Part shown: piece by piece, positions 1 through 6,014 of the stretch
Layout: each line of letters opens with the position of its first letter
Numbering within the stretch: the first letter of the stretch is position 1
From: CALCMJ01 sp964475415
Lineage (GTDB): Bacteria > Bacteroidota > Bacteroidia > Chitinophagales > Saprospiraceae
Direction of reading: 5' to 3'
Assembly: GCA_964475415.1 (NCBI GenBank)
Contig: CAYYWZ010000115.1
Span: 1-6,267, forward strand
Length of the DNA stretch: 6,267 nt
Translations under genes and position numbers: made by a program
Notes under the pieces: model-generated
The model's database searches: none
What the model was told of the DNA's origin: nothing
The model's input: the letters and a program-made list of their open reading frames with translations, nothing else

Positions 1-48
1 AATGATACGTAAATGAACAAGCTGAACTATTATTTGTAAATTAGAAGC

Positions 49-426
49 ATGATGCATCATCCAGATATATTTGTTTCTATCTCAGAGGGAAAAGACCGTG
101 GTGTTTTTACAAGCTCAGACATAGAAATAGATGACATTATAGAGATCAGCCCGGTCATTGTGCTTCCTGCTTCTGATAAAAATAAAATCCATGATAGCCA
201 CTTGCATGACTACTACTTCTTATGGGGAACAGAGTTAGAACAAATCGCTATTGCCCTAGGATATGGATCCCTCTACAATCATTCTGAACATCCTAATGCG
301 AGTTATACTTACGACTATGAAAGTAGAACAATAAGTTTTAAATGTATCAAACGTATCGATGCAGGTGCAGAAATCTTTATTAACTATAATGAAGGCAATG
401 AAAAAAATGTCGAGTTATGGTTCTAA
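49..426 (+). CDS. Small stand-alone SET-domain protein (putative protein-lysine methyltransferase)
   Basis: This 125-residue protein is almost entirely a SET domain, the fold that moves a methyl group from S-adenosylmethionine to lysine side chains. Visible in order: an N-terminal strand ending in the G-x-x-R-G-V-F turn (residues 14-20); a variable middle (about 40-68); the core N-H-S-E-H-P-N block (77-83), which in SET proteins helps form the cofactor pocket; and the closing G-A-E-I-F-I-N-Y block (106-113) with the conserved catalytic-region Tyr113. There is no signal peptide or membrane segment, so it should be cytoplasmic. It lacks the Cys-rich post-SET motif of eukaryotic enzymes, as small bacterial SET proteins do. 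The start is a tandem ATG (49 and 52), so residue 1 or 2 may be the true start; no Shine-Dalgarno is seen. A spacer of 139 nt separates it from ettA, so the two are probably not tightly coupled. Family assignment is fairly sure; the substrate cannot be read from the sequence. Confidence 0.85.
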   Translation: MMHHPDIFVSISEGKDRGVFTSSDIEIDDIIEISPVIVLPASDKNKIHDSHLHDYYFLWGTELEQIAIALGYGSLYNHSEHPNASYTYDYESRTISFKCIKRIDAGAEIFINYNEGNEKNVELWF

Positions 427-565
427 ATATTATTATTTCTAAAACAAGAACACTGCTTTATCATTAATCTATTCCCATGGATCTACTCAATTGATTATAT
501 TCGCACAACTCAATAAATGGGTTAGAGAAATATATCAATAAAAATATTCAAGACAATAAAAATAA

Positions 566-2236
566 ATGGCAGATAATAAGATAATTTTTGCAATGGAAGG
601 TGTAAGCAAAACCTTCCCGCCTTCTAAAAAAGTTCTCAACAATATATGGCTCTCTTTCTACTATGGTGCAAAGATTGGCGTACTCGGTCTGAACGGTTCT
701 GGAAAGTCTAGCTTACTCAAGATTATTGCTGGACTAGATACCAACTATGAGGGTAAGATCAGTTTTGACAAAGAATATAAGATAGGTTATCTCGCTCAAG
801 AGCCAGAATTAGACGAGACAAAAACAGTGAAAGAAGTTGTACAAGAAGGACTGAAAGAAATCATGGATGTTGTCAATGCATATAATACCGTATCAGCAAA
901 ACTTGCTGAACCTATGTCAGATGATGAGATGATGAAAGTGATCAATGAGCAAGGAGAACTGCTGGAGCAAATGGACCAGGTAGGAGGATGGGATGTAGAT
1001 CATACTCTAGATCTAGCGATGGAAGCACTTAGATGCCCGCCAGATGATGCTAAGGTATCTGTACTATCAGGTGGAGAACGTCGTAGAGTAGCTCTATGTA
1101 GATTATTGCTTAGCAAGCCAGACATACTGCTATTAGATGAGCCTACTAACCACTTAGATGCAGAAAGTGTGCATTGGCTAGAGAAATTTCTTAAGTCATT
1201 TCCTGGTACTGTGATAGCTGTAACGCACGATAGATATTTTCTAGACAATGTAGCAGGATGGATACTAGAACTAGATCGTGGAGAAGGTATCCCATGGGAA
1301 GGAAACTACAGCACATGGCTAGAACAAAAATCTAATCGACTAGCGAATGAAGAAAAAGCGGAGAGCAAAAGACAGAAAGCCCTCAAGCGAGAACTCGAAT
1401 GGGTAAGATCTAAAGCCAAAGGACAGCAGACCAAAGGTAAAGCGCGTCTTAATGCATATGAGACGCTAAGTAATGCAGAACAAAAAGATAAAGAAGCAAG
1501 ACTAGAACTCATCATTCCGCCTGGACCTAGATTAGGTGACACGGTTATAGAAATAGAAAATCTTACTAAGTCTTATGATAACAGAGTACTAATAGATGGT
1601 CTGAATATGTCTATACCTAAGAATGCGATAGTTGGTATTGTAGGCCCTAACGGCGTAGGTAAGTCTACCCTATTTCGTATGCTTATGGGAGAAGAGCAAC
1701 CAGATAGTGGAAGTGTAAAAATTGGTGAAACCGTACAATTAGCTTATGTAGATCAATCTCATAAATCCCTTACACCAGAGAAAACCATATTCGAAGTTGT
1801 GGGTGATGGGCAAGATCTGATGCAAGTGCAAGGAAAGGATATCAATGTAAGAGCTTATATCAGTAAATTTAATTTTGCAGGCGGGGACCAACAAAAAAAA
1901 GTTGGTGTATTATCTGGAGGAGAGAGAAATAGATTGCACCTGGCTATTACACTCAAAGAAGGAGGAAATGTAATTCTACTCGATGAGCCTACAAATGATA
2001 TTGATGTAAACACGCTAAGATCTCTAGAGGAAGCAATAGAAAATTTTGCAGGCTGCGTACTCGTGATTAGTCACGACAGATGGTTTATAAATAGACTTGC
2101 TACACATATCCTTGCCTATGAAGATGAAGGAGAAGTTATCTTCTTTGAAGGAAATTACTCTGCCTATGAAAAAAATAAAAAAGAACGACTGGGTGATGTT
2201 GCTCCTAGAAGACCTAGGTTTAAGAATTTGTTGTAA
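566..2236 (+). CDS. ettA: Energy-dependent translational throttle protein EttA (ABC-F ATPase)
   Basis: EttA is a soluble ABC-F ATPase that binds the ribosomal E site and gates the first elongation steps according to ATP/ADP level. At 556 residues it matches the usual length (about 555). ABC domain 1 has Walker A G-L-N-G-S-G-K-S (41-48), signature L-S-G-G-E (167-171), Walker B with D191 and catalytic E192, and switch H221. The inserted arm lies at about 93-150. The linker carries the P-site tRNA-interaction region, including E-L-E-W-V-R and K-G-K-A-R (about 270-292). ABC domain 2 has Walker A G-P-N-G-V-G-K-S (360-367), signature L-S-G-G-E (449-453) and Walker B D473/E474. There are no membrane segments, so it is not a transporter. 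The E-P-T-N-H-L-D-A-E-S block and the I-P-W-E-G-N-Y block favour EttA over Uup or other ABC-F types. The start ATG sits in an A-rich leader with no Shine-Dalgarno. The C-terminus (R-P-R-F-K-N-L-L) is of normal length, but the stop abuts a truncated foreign gene and no terminator is visible. Confidence 0.97.
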   Translation: MADNKIIFAMEGVSKTFPPSKKVLNNIWLSFYYGAKIGVLGLNGSGKSSLLKIIAGLDTNYEGKISFDKEYKIGYLAQEPELDETKTVKEVVQEGLKEIMDVVNAYNTVSAKLAEPMSDDEMMKVINEQGELLEQMDQVGGWDVDHTLDLAMEALRCPPDDAKVSVLSGGERRRVALCRLLLSKPDILLLDEPTNHLDAESVHWLEKFLKSFPGTVIAVTHDRYFLDNVAGWILELDRGEGIPWEGNYSTWLEQKSNRLANEEKAESKRQKALKRELEWVRSKAKGQQTKGKARLNAYETLSNAEQKDKEARLELIIPPGPRLGDTVIEIENLTKSYDNRVLIDGLNMSIPKNAIVGIVGPNGVGKSTLFRMLMGEEQPDSGSVKIGETVQLAYVDQSHKSLTPEKTIFEVVGDGQDLMQVQGKDINVRAYISKFNFAGGDQQKKVGVLSGGERNRLHLAITLKEGGNVILLDEPTNDIDVNTLRSLEEAIENFAGCVLVISHDRWFINRLATHILAYEDEGEVIFFEGNYSAYEKNKKERLGDVAPRRPRFKNLL

Positions 2237-2237
2237 A

Positions 2238-3005
2238 ATATATTCTGCTAAAGAATACCAAATCATCAATTGTGATAGAGGCATAGGCTTCGGACTAGGG
2301 TCTAGTTCTAATGATGGTGGAATCATCCGTAACAACATGATCTACAATGACGGGCATCACACTTATGATGATGTGGGCATAGGCCTAGAAACTTCACCCA
2401 ATACAAAGGTATATAACAATACCGTTATAGTAGACTACCCTAATGCTATAGAGTATCGCTTCGAAGAAACAGAAAATGTGGAAATACTTAATAATATAGT
2501 CAACAAAAATATCCGATCTAGAAATGGCGGTCAGGCTGAAGTAAGAAACAATATATATAAGGTTTCAGAAGATTGGTTTGTAGATCTAGAAAGTGGTGAC
2601 TTACGATTAGTGGAAGCTAATGATGTTATTGTGGACTCAGGCGAGAATTTATTAGGAGAGGTTGATCTAGATATAGATAAAAATGAGCGGCCACAAAATG
2701 GTGTTTACGATATAGGTGCTCATGAATTCCCTTCTATTTCTACTGATACTAAGGAGTTAACCGAGCAGTTAGCACTAGAGATTTATCCTAACCCCAGTGC
2801 CGAATATATAATTCTAAGATCAAAAGAAAACAAACAAGCCACCATAGAAATCTGGAGATCTGATCAAAAACAGGTATATCATAAAACCGATCACCTCCTT
2901 ACCGAATATCTGAATATCAATACAGATCTATGGGAGCAAGGCGTATATTTTGTAAAAATTATAACCGATAGACATCTGAGTGTAAAGACTTTTGTAAAGC
3001 AGTAA
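2238..3005 (+). pseudogene. 5'-truncated parallel beta-helix protein with C-terminal T9SS type A sorting domain
   Basis: This is the 3' remnant of a gene for an exported right-handed parallel beta-helix protein. Recognisable sequence begins about 15-25 nt after the ettA stop (E-Y-Q-I-I-N-C-D-R-G-I-G-F-G, from about 2256) and shows a few helix rungs with N-N-M-I, N-N-T-V and N-N-I-V turns. Next comes the usual end piece of such proteins (D-L-E-S-G-D-L-R-L, I-V-D-S-G, then Y-D-I-G-A-H-E-F near 2706-2730). Last is a sorting domain of about 75 residues (2772-3002) starting at I-Y-P-N-P-S and ending V-K-T-F-V-K-Q, which would send a precursor through the outer membrane by T9SS. The signal peptide and most of the helix are absent. 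The frame stays open back to an ATG at 2097, inside ettA, but residues encoded there are an ettA shadow. The first ATG past ettA is 2337, giving 222 aa with no signal peptide. Without a Sec signal the sorting domain cannot work, so I call it a pseudogene. A misassembled join is the alternative. Confidence 0.75.
2772..3002 (+). other. T9SS type A C-terminal sorting domain (protein domain)
   Basis: This encodes the last 77 or so residues of the truncated beta-helix gene. It opens with L-E-I-Y-P-N-P-S, has alternating hydrophobic strands (E-Y-I-I-L; A-T-I-E-I-W; Y-L-N-I-N-T), the typical L-W-E-Q-G-V-Y-F-V-K-I segment, and ends in V-K-T-F-V-K-Q. This is the layout of the Por secretion system sorting domain (TIGR04183 type), which is recognised after Sec export and removed at the cell surface. 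It implies that the host genome encodes a T9SS. Confidence 0.9.
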
Positions 3006-3072
3006 TACATAATTTCATAAAATCTATCGGGAGTTTGCTGCTAGTTATACATTGTTTCAATACATTGCATAC

Positions 3073-3723
3073 ATGCGGCTAGCCAGATGGATCTTCAAAA
3101 CTATTATTTATATTATCGGTGCACTTGGGATATATCTTCTTCTATCCCTAGCATTCAGTTATATTCCCATCAATAATTTTCAAGATACTAAGCAAGCTAC
3201 TAAGCAAATCTATCTTTCTACAAATGGCGTTCATCTAGATATAGTAATAAAAAAATCTGACCTATCTCCCACTCTACTTAGAAACCTATACCATAAGCCA
3301 GAAGAAAAATATATCTCTATAGGATGGGGTGATGAGAACTTCTATCTCAACACACCTACCTTCTCTGATCTCACTTTAGAAAATGCTGCAAAGGCTATGT
3401 TTCTCAAAAGTCCAACACTCATGCACGTAACAAGATATAAAAACAAAAGACCGCATTGGGTAACTGTCAAATTAGACATAGAAAAACTTAATAAGCTAAA
3501 TACTTTTATTGAGAACTCCTTTGCTACTGATAGCCAAGGACAAAAAATTATTCTGCCAGATGCCGCTTATTACGAGCGTGATAATTTCTATAAGGCTATC
3601 GGAAGTTATACTGCATTATACAATTGTAATAGTTGGGCTAATCATGCATTCAAACAAAGTGGATTGAAATCTAGTATTTGGACACCATTTGATTTTGGCC
3701 TATTACACTTTTACAAAAACTAA
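3073..3723 (+). CDS. Membrane-anchored DUF2459 / TIGR02117-type conserved protein
   Basis: This 216-residue protein of unknown function has one N-terminal membrane helix (about residues 7-31, after a positive M-R-L-A-R-W start) followed by a domain outside the cytoplasm. The domain shows the landmarks I associate with the DUF2459/TIGR02117 family: S-T-N-G-V-H-L-D (49-56), Y-I-S-I-G-W-G-D-E-N-F-Y (80-91), a moderately conserved M-H-V, and near the C-terminus Y-N-C-N-S-W-A (183-189) followed by W-T-P-F. His54 and Cys185 are well placed to be a His/Cys pair as in papain-like or NlpC/P60-like hydrolases, but enzymatic activity is inference. Some family members lie near urease genes; none is seen here. 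I chose ATG 3073. A longer reading from TTG 3052 adds seven residues before the basic start of the helix and looks less natural. The gene is 67 nt past the pseudogene and 70 nt before the oxidoreductase, with no sign of functional coupling. Confidence 0.85.
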   Translation: MRLARWIFKTIIYIIGALGIYLLLSLAFSYIPINNFQDTKQATKQIYLSTNGVHLDIVIKKSDLSPTLLRNLYHKPEEKYISIGWGDENFYLNTPTFSDLTLENAAKAMFLKSPTLMHVTRYKNKRPHWVTVKLDIEKLNKLNTFIENSFATDSQGQKIILPDAAYYERDNFYKAIGSYTALYNCNSWANHAFKQSGLKSSIWTPFDFGLLHFYKN

Positions 3724-3739
3724 AATTTTGTAGATAAGC

Positions 3740-3772
3740 TTGTAGTAGATGATTATGAAATTCATATTTTAG
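3740..3772 (+). promoter_or_regulatory. Candidate Bacteroidota-type promoter upstream of the FAD oxidoreductase
   Basis: A TTG at 3740-3742 is followed after 22 nt by TATTTTAG at 3765-3772, which matches the Bacteroidota -7 box TAnnTTTG at all but one fixed position. Transcription would begin near 3779, about 15 nt before the ATG at 3794. The same octamer recurs at 3783-3790, too close to the start codon to serve as a promoter for this gene. In such AT-rich DNA a match of this quality could be chance. Confidence 0.3.
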
Positions 3773-3781
3773 TCAAAATAT
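3764..3781 (+). repeat. AT-only inverted repeat (7-bp arms, 4-nt loop)
   Basis: ATATTTT (3764-3770) and AAAATAT (3775-3781) are perfect reverse complements around AGTC. The element lies 12 nt before the oxidoreductase start and overlaps the candidate -7 box. With no G-C pairs it is too weak for a normal intrinsic terminator. It could be an operator or a feature of an AT-rich leader. The symmetry is directly seen; a function is not shown. Confidence 0.35.
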
Positions 3782-3793
3782 TTATTTTAGCTG

Positions 3794-5479
3794 ATGCATG
3801 ATGTAGACAATATAATTATAGGAACGGGAATGGGTGGACTTACTACAGCACTACTTCTCTTGAGAGCTGGACAATCCGTGATGATGTTCGAGCAGCATTA
3901 TGTGCCGGGTGGTTGGGCGCACAGTTTTCTTAGAGAGGGTTACAAGTTTAGCCCTGGCGTACACTTTGTAGGACATCTCCAAGAAGGTGGTTCCGGAAGG
4001 GAGGTTTATGAAAAGATAGGTGTCGCTAATGACATGATATTCTTTAGACAGAACCCAGCTGGTTATGATCATAATATTGTAGGAGACCATAGATTCAGAA
4101 TGCCTGCCGGAATTGACAATCTAGAGACGGCTATGTCAGAGCAGTATCCCGATGAAGCAAAAAGAATAAGTAAATATTTAAAATTTTCTAAGCAGGTCTA
4201 TAATGAATTATTCAAAGCCATAGAACCTAAAGAAGGCATTATGGACTATCTTCTTTTGCCTTGGAGAACGAGACACATCGGTAGAACAGGATGGATGAAA
4301 TTACAGACTATTCTTAACTACTATCTTAAGGATCCTTATGTCAAAACACATCTGAGTTTGCAATGTGGTAATTATGGACTTCCACCTAAGCTGGCTCCTT
4401 TCCCTGTCCATTGTATTGTATCTAATCACTGTATGCATGGCACTTCCTATCCAAGAGGAAGTGGTTCTGGAATTGTCAAAGGATTTACAAAAAACATAAA
4501 AAAACTAGGCGGTACAATTCATACCAGTATGGGTGCCCATAAAATCCTTCTAGACGAAAAGGCAAGTAAAAAAACAGCTGTTGGTGTAGAACTAACTAAT
4601 GGAGAAAAATATTATGCTAAGCGAATTATCTCTAATGCTGATCCACATGTCACCTACCAGAAATTACTAGGTGAGGAACATGTGTCAAAAAAGCTTACCA
4701 AGAAATTATCCAAAACACAATATTCCGCTGCAGCACTTAATTTATTTCTCGTCGTAGATATGGACTTGCGCGCAGCAGGAATGGATAGTGGTAATATATG
4801 GTATAGTGCAGAACCTGATCTCAATAAAGTATATGATATCTTCGCGCAAAAAGATGTTCTACAAGGAGATGTTTTCCCAGCCATGTTTATTACATCCCCT
4901 ACCCTCAAGGATCCAGTTTCCTATGATGGGAAGTATCACACACTAGAACTCATTGTATTCTGTCTTCATCATTCTTTCGAACGATTTGAAAATACAAGCT
5001 ATGAGAACAGGACACCTGAATATGACGACTACAAGAGATTAGTAGAACTCAAAATGGTTCGAACTCTAGAAAAAGTATTACCCGGAGTAAGCAGCCGTAT
5101 TAAGTTGATGGAACTAGGAACACCTAATACTGCTCAGCATTATATCAATGCAACTAACGGAAATTGTTATGGCCCCGATAAGATTCTATCTCAGGTGGGC
5201 CCATTCAATTATAAGATCAATACAGAAATAGAAAACCTACATCTTACAGGAGCAGCAACCTTTGCTCACGGACTTATAGGAGCAGTAGATTCTGGCATTA
5301 ATACAACAGCAAAAATCCTTGGCTGCGAAAGGGCTGATGTCATGGTCTATGGTGAAGGACAAGAACTAAAATTATATGAGGCCGAGGATGATACAAACTG
5401 GCCAGAGCATCTTAAGAGAAAATCAGAAGTCAAAAAACGTCGAGGAGCTGACAAGGAAATGGATACTTTGGTACTGTAG
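3794..5479 (+). CDS. FAD-dependent oxidoreductase of the phytoene desaturase / CrtISO / retinol saturase type
   Basis: This 561-residue protein belongs to the flavin amine-oxidase/phytoene-desaturase superfamily, whose members desaturate, isomerise or saturate conjugated polyenes such as carotenoids and retinol. The N-terminus is a dinucleotide-binding Rossmann unit: G-T-G-M-G-G (10-15) with E33 to hold the adenosine ribose. It is followed by the V-P-G-G-W-A-H-S-F block (37-45) and G-V-H-F-V-G-H (55-61), which are closer to carotenoid isomerase and retinol saturase than to plain CrtI. The C-terminal FAD-closing motif is L-H-L-T-G-A-A-T-F-A-H-G-L-I-G-A-V-D-S-G (482-501). A charged tail of about 60 residues follows (W-P-E-H-L-K-R-K and a K-K-R-R stretch). 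There is no signal peptide; many relatives are peripheral membrane proteins. No crtB, crtY or other carotenoid gene is visible, so the substrate cannot be assigned; automatic labels such as all-trans-retinol 13,14-reductase would overstate it. The ATG at 3794 places the Rossmann strand right at the N-terminus, as expected. Confidence 0.9.
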   Translation: MHDVDNIIIGTGMGGLTTALLLLRAGQSVMMFEQHYVPGGWAHSFLREGYKFSPGVHFVGHLQEGGSGREVYEKIGVANDMIFFRQNPAGYDHNIVGDHRFRMPAGIDNLETAMSEQYPDEAKRISKYLKFSKQVYNELFKAIEPKEGIMDYLLLPWRTRHIGRTGWMKLQTILNYYLKDPYVKTHLSLQCGNYGLPPKLAPFPVHCIVSNHCMHGTSYPRGSGSGIVKGFTKNIKKLGGTIHTSMGAHKILLDEKASKKTAVGVELTNGEKYYAKRIISNADPHVTYQKLLGEEHVSKKLTKKLSKTQYSAAALNLFLVVDMDLRAAGMDSGNIWYSAEPDLNKVYDIFAQKDVLQGDVFPAMFITSPTLKDPVSYDGKYHTLELIVFCLHHSFERFENTSYENRTPEYDDYKRLVELKMVRTLEKVLPGVSSRIKLMELGTPNTAQHYINATNGNCYGPDKILSQVGPFNYKINTEIENLHLTGAATFAHGLIGAVDSGINTTAKILGCERADVMVYGEGQELKLYEAEDDTNWPEHLKRKSEVKKRRGADKEMDTLVL

Positions 5480-5481
5480 TT

Positions 5482-5529
5482 TTGCTTAGTAAGAGGCATT
5501 CACAATTCTTATTGTTTAAGCTAAGGCAA
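5482..5529 (+). repeat. Imperfect nested hairpin after the oxidoreductase gene
   Basis: TTGCTTAG (5482-5489) can pair with CTAAGGCAA (5521-5529) if one G is bulged. Inside it ACAAT (5502-5506) and ATTGT (5511-5515) form a second small stem with loop TCTT. It begins 2 nt after the oxidoreductase stop. It is not followed by a U-run, so it is a poor intrinsic terminator, but it may be a 3'-end structure or part of the next gene's leader. The evidence is complementarity judged by eye. Confidence 0.25.
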
Positions 5530-5548
5530 GAGAAATAAATTACAAAAC

Positions 5549-5562
5549 TAATTGTACAATTA
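5549..5562 (+). promoter_or_regulatory. Perfect 14-bp palindrome abutting the start codon of the GIY-YIG-like gene
   Basis: TAATTGTACAATTA reads the same on both strands. Its last base is the A of the ATG at 5562. A dimeric regulator bound here would block transcription or early elongation; in RNA, a duplex between two transcripts could mask the start. Placement, length and perfect symmetry make an operator plausible, but no matching second copy is seen elsewhere in the window. Confidence 0.4.
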
Positions 5563-5900
5563 TGATCAAAACGAAAAAAGAACTTAAGGAAGATTACAAG
5601 CAGTCGGAAAAATCTATGGGTGTTTTTCGCATAAAGAATAGTACTAATAATAAAGTTCTAATCGATCATAGTCTTGATATAAATGCTAAATGGAATAGAC
5701 ATAGAACGGAACTTAAGTTTGGTAGCCATCGAAATAGAGAACTGCAAAAAGATTGGATCGAACTAGGGGAAGATAAATTCACTTTTGAAATCCTATCTAC
5801 ACTAAAGGAGAGCAAGGAAGAAAATATCAATTACAATAAAGAATTAAAAATACTTCAAAACATGGTTGTAGAAGAACTAAACAATACGAGTAGCTACTAA
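5562..5900 (+). CDS. Small divergent GIY-YIG nuclease-fold protein
   Basis: This 112-residue protein resembles a group of short GIY-YIG family proteins with an E-L-K-x-x-Y-K-Q N-terminal helix (7-14). The signature strands appear as M-G-V-F-R-I-K-N (19-26, in place of GIY) and K-V-L-I (31-34, in place of YIG). Next come a helix with W-N-R-H-R (44-48), the G-S-H-R-N-R-E-L-Q-K-D-W block (54-65) and a closing strand F-T-F-E-I-L (73-78). The C-terminal helix is acidic and charged (80-107). Typical GIY-YIG enzymes cut DNA using the two Tyr, an Arg and a Glu. Here the first motif has Phe and the second has lost the Tyr and Gly, so catalysis is uncertain and a nucleic-acid-binding or other role is possible. 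It has no signal peptide. It is separated by 82 nt from the oxidoreductase and appears to be its own unit. The start ATG at 5562 is set by the overlapping palindrome and gives the expected N-terminal helix. Confidence 0.72.
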   Translation: MIKTKKELKEDYKQSEKSMGVFRIKNSTNNKVLIDHSLDINAKWNRHRTELKFGSHRNRELQKDWIELGEDKFTFEILSTLKESKEENINYNKELKILQNMVVEELNNTSSY

Positions 5901-5973
5901 GAAAATATTTATAAAGTCAACTTCTTATTCTACTATTTTCACTTCTGATAGCTTCATTTACAATATGATTTCC

Positions 5974-5995
5974 TATTTTAAAATACATTTTAAAA
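5974..5995 (+). repeat. Duplicated ATTTTAAAA element upstream of the secreted protein gene
   Basis: ATTTTAAAA occurs at 5975-5983 and again at 5987-5995, 12 bp apart, so the two copies are a little over one helical turn from each other. The first copy is the core of a perfect 12-bp palindrome TATTTTAAAATA (5974-5985). The block is also framed by CCT before and AGG after. It sits 19-41 nt before the ATG at 6015. It could be a regulator site or an UP-like AT tract; in this AT-rich context chance is possible. Confidence 0.35.
5984..5991 (+). promoter_or_regulatory. Candidate -7 promoter element for the secreted protein gene
   Basis: TACATTTT matches the Bacteroidota -7 consensus TAnnTTTG except for the last base. 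A start of transcription near 5998 would leave a leader of about 17 nt before the ATG at 6015. The upstream TTG-like element is weak (TTTA near 5957-5960). It overlaps the duplicated ATTTTAAAA element, which would suit regulation by a bound protein. Support is motif similarity only. Confidence 0.25.
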
Positions 5996-6014
5996 GGTAG
6001 TCACAATCCAAACA

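Noticed and set aside
1..48. End of an upstream gene at the left edge
   Set aside because: All three plus-strand frames meet stops within the first 20 nt, so at most a few terminal codons could be present; nothing can be assigned.
427..565. Promoter or small gene in the spacer between the SET gene and ettA
   Set aside because: A TTG at 491 followed by TAAATGGG at 514 is only a partial match to the Bacteroidota consensus. No open frame of note, strong hairpin or RNA motif is visible; the spacer is plain AT-rich sequence.
1000..1248. Open frame on the minus strand inside ettA
   Set aside because: It lies fully within the conserved ABC domain 1 of ettA and its translation is low-complexity Ser/Leu-rich sequence with no recognisable motif; it is a shadow.
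1306..1542. Open frame on the minus strand inside the ettA linker region
   Set aside because: Ser/Leu/Cys-rich antisense shadow of a highly conserved gene, with no domain.
2167..2190. A-rich runs near the ettA end as a programmed frameshift site fusing EttA to the beta-helix remnant
   Set aside because: A -1 slip would enter the wrong frame; a +1 shift would be needed, and EttA already has a full-length C-terminus. A fusion makes no functional sense.
2097..2234. ATG at 2097 as the true start of the beta-helix/T9SS gene
   Set aside because: The added 46 residues come from ettA read in another frame, are Lys/Met/Leu-rich and give no signal peptide; a real T9SS cargo needs one.
2024..2338. Minus-strand open frame spanning the ettA end and the beta-helix junction
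   Set aside because: Both sides are explained by plus-strand coding sequence, and the translation has no recognisable domain.
3052..3072. TTG at 3052 as the start of the DUF2459-type gene
   Set aside because: The ATG at 3073 gives a standard basic N-terminus followed at once by the membrane helix; the extra seven residues add nothing recognisable.
3851..4090. Minus-strand open frame within the oxidoreductase
   Set aside because: It covers the conserved FAD-binding region read backwards; no motif.
4654..4908. Second minus-strand open frame within the oxidoreductase
   Set aside because: Antisense shadow with no recognisable features.
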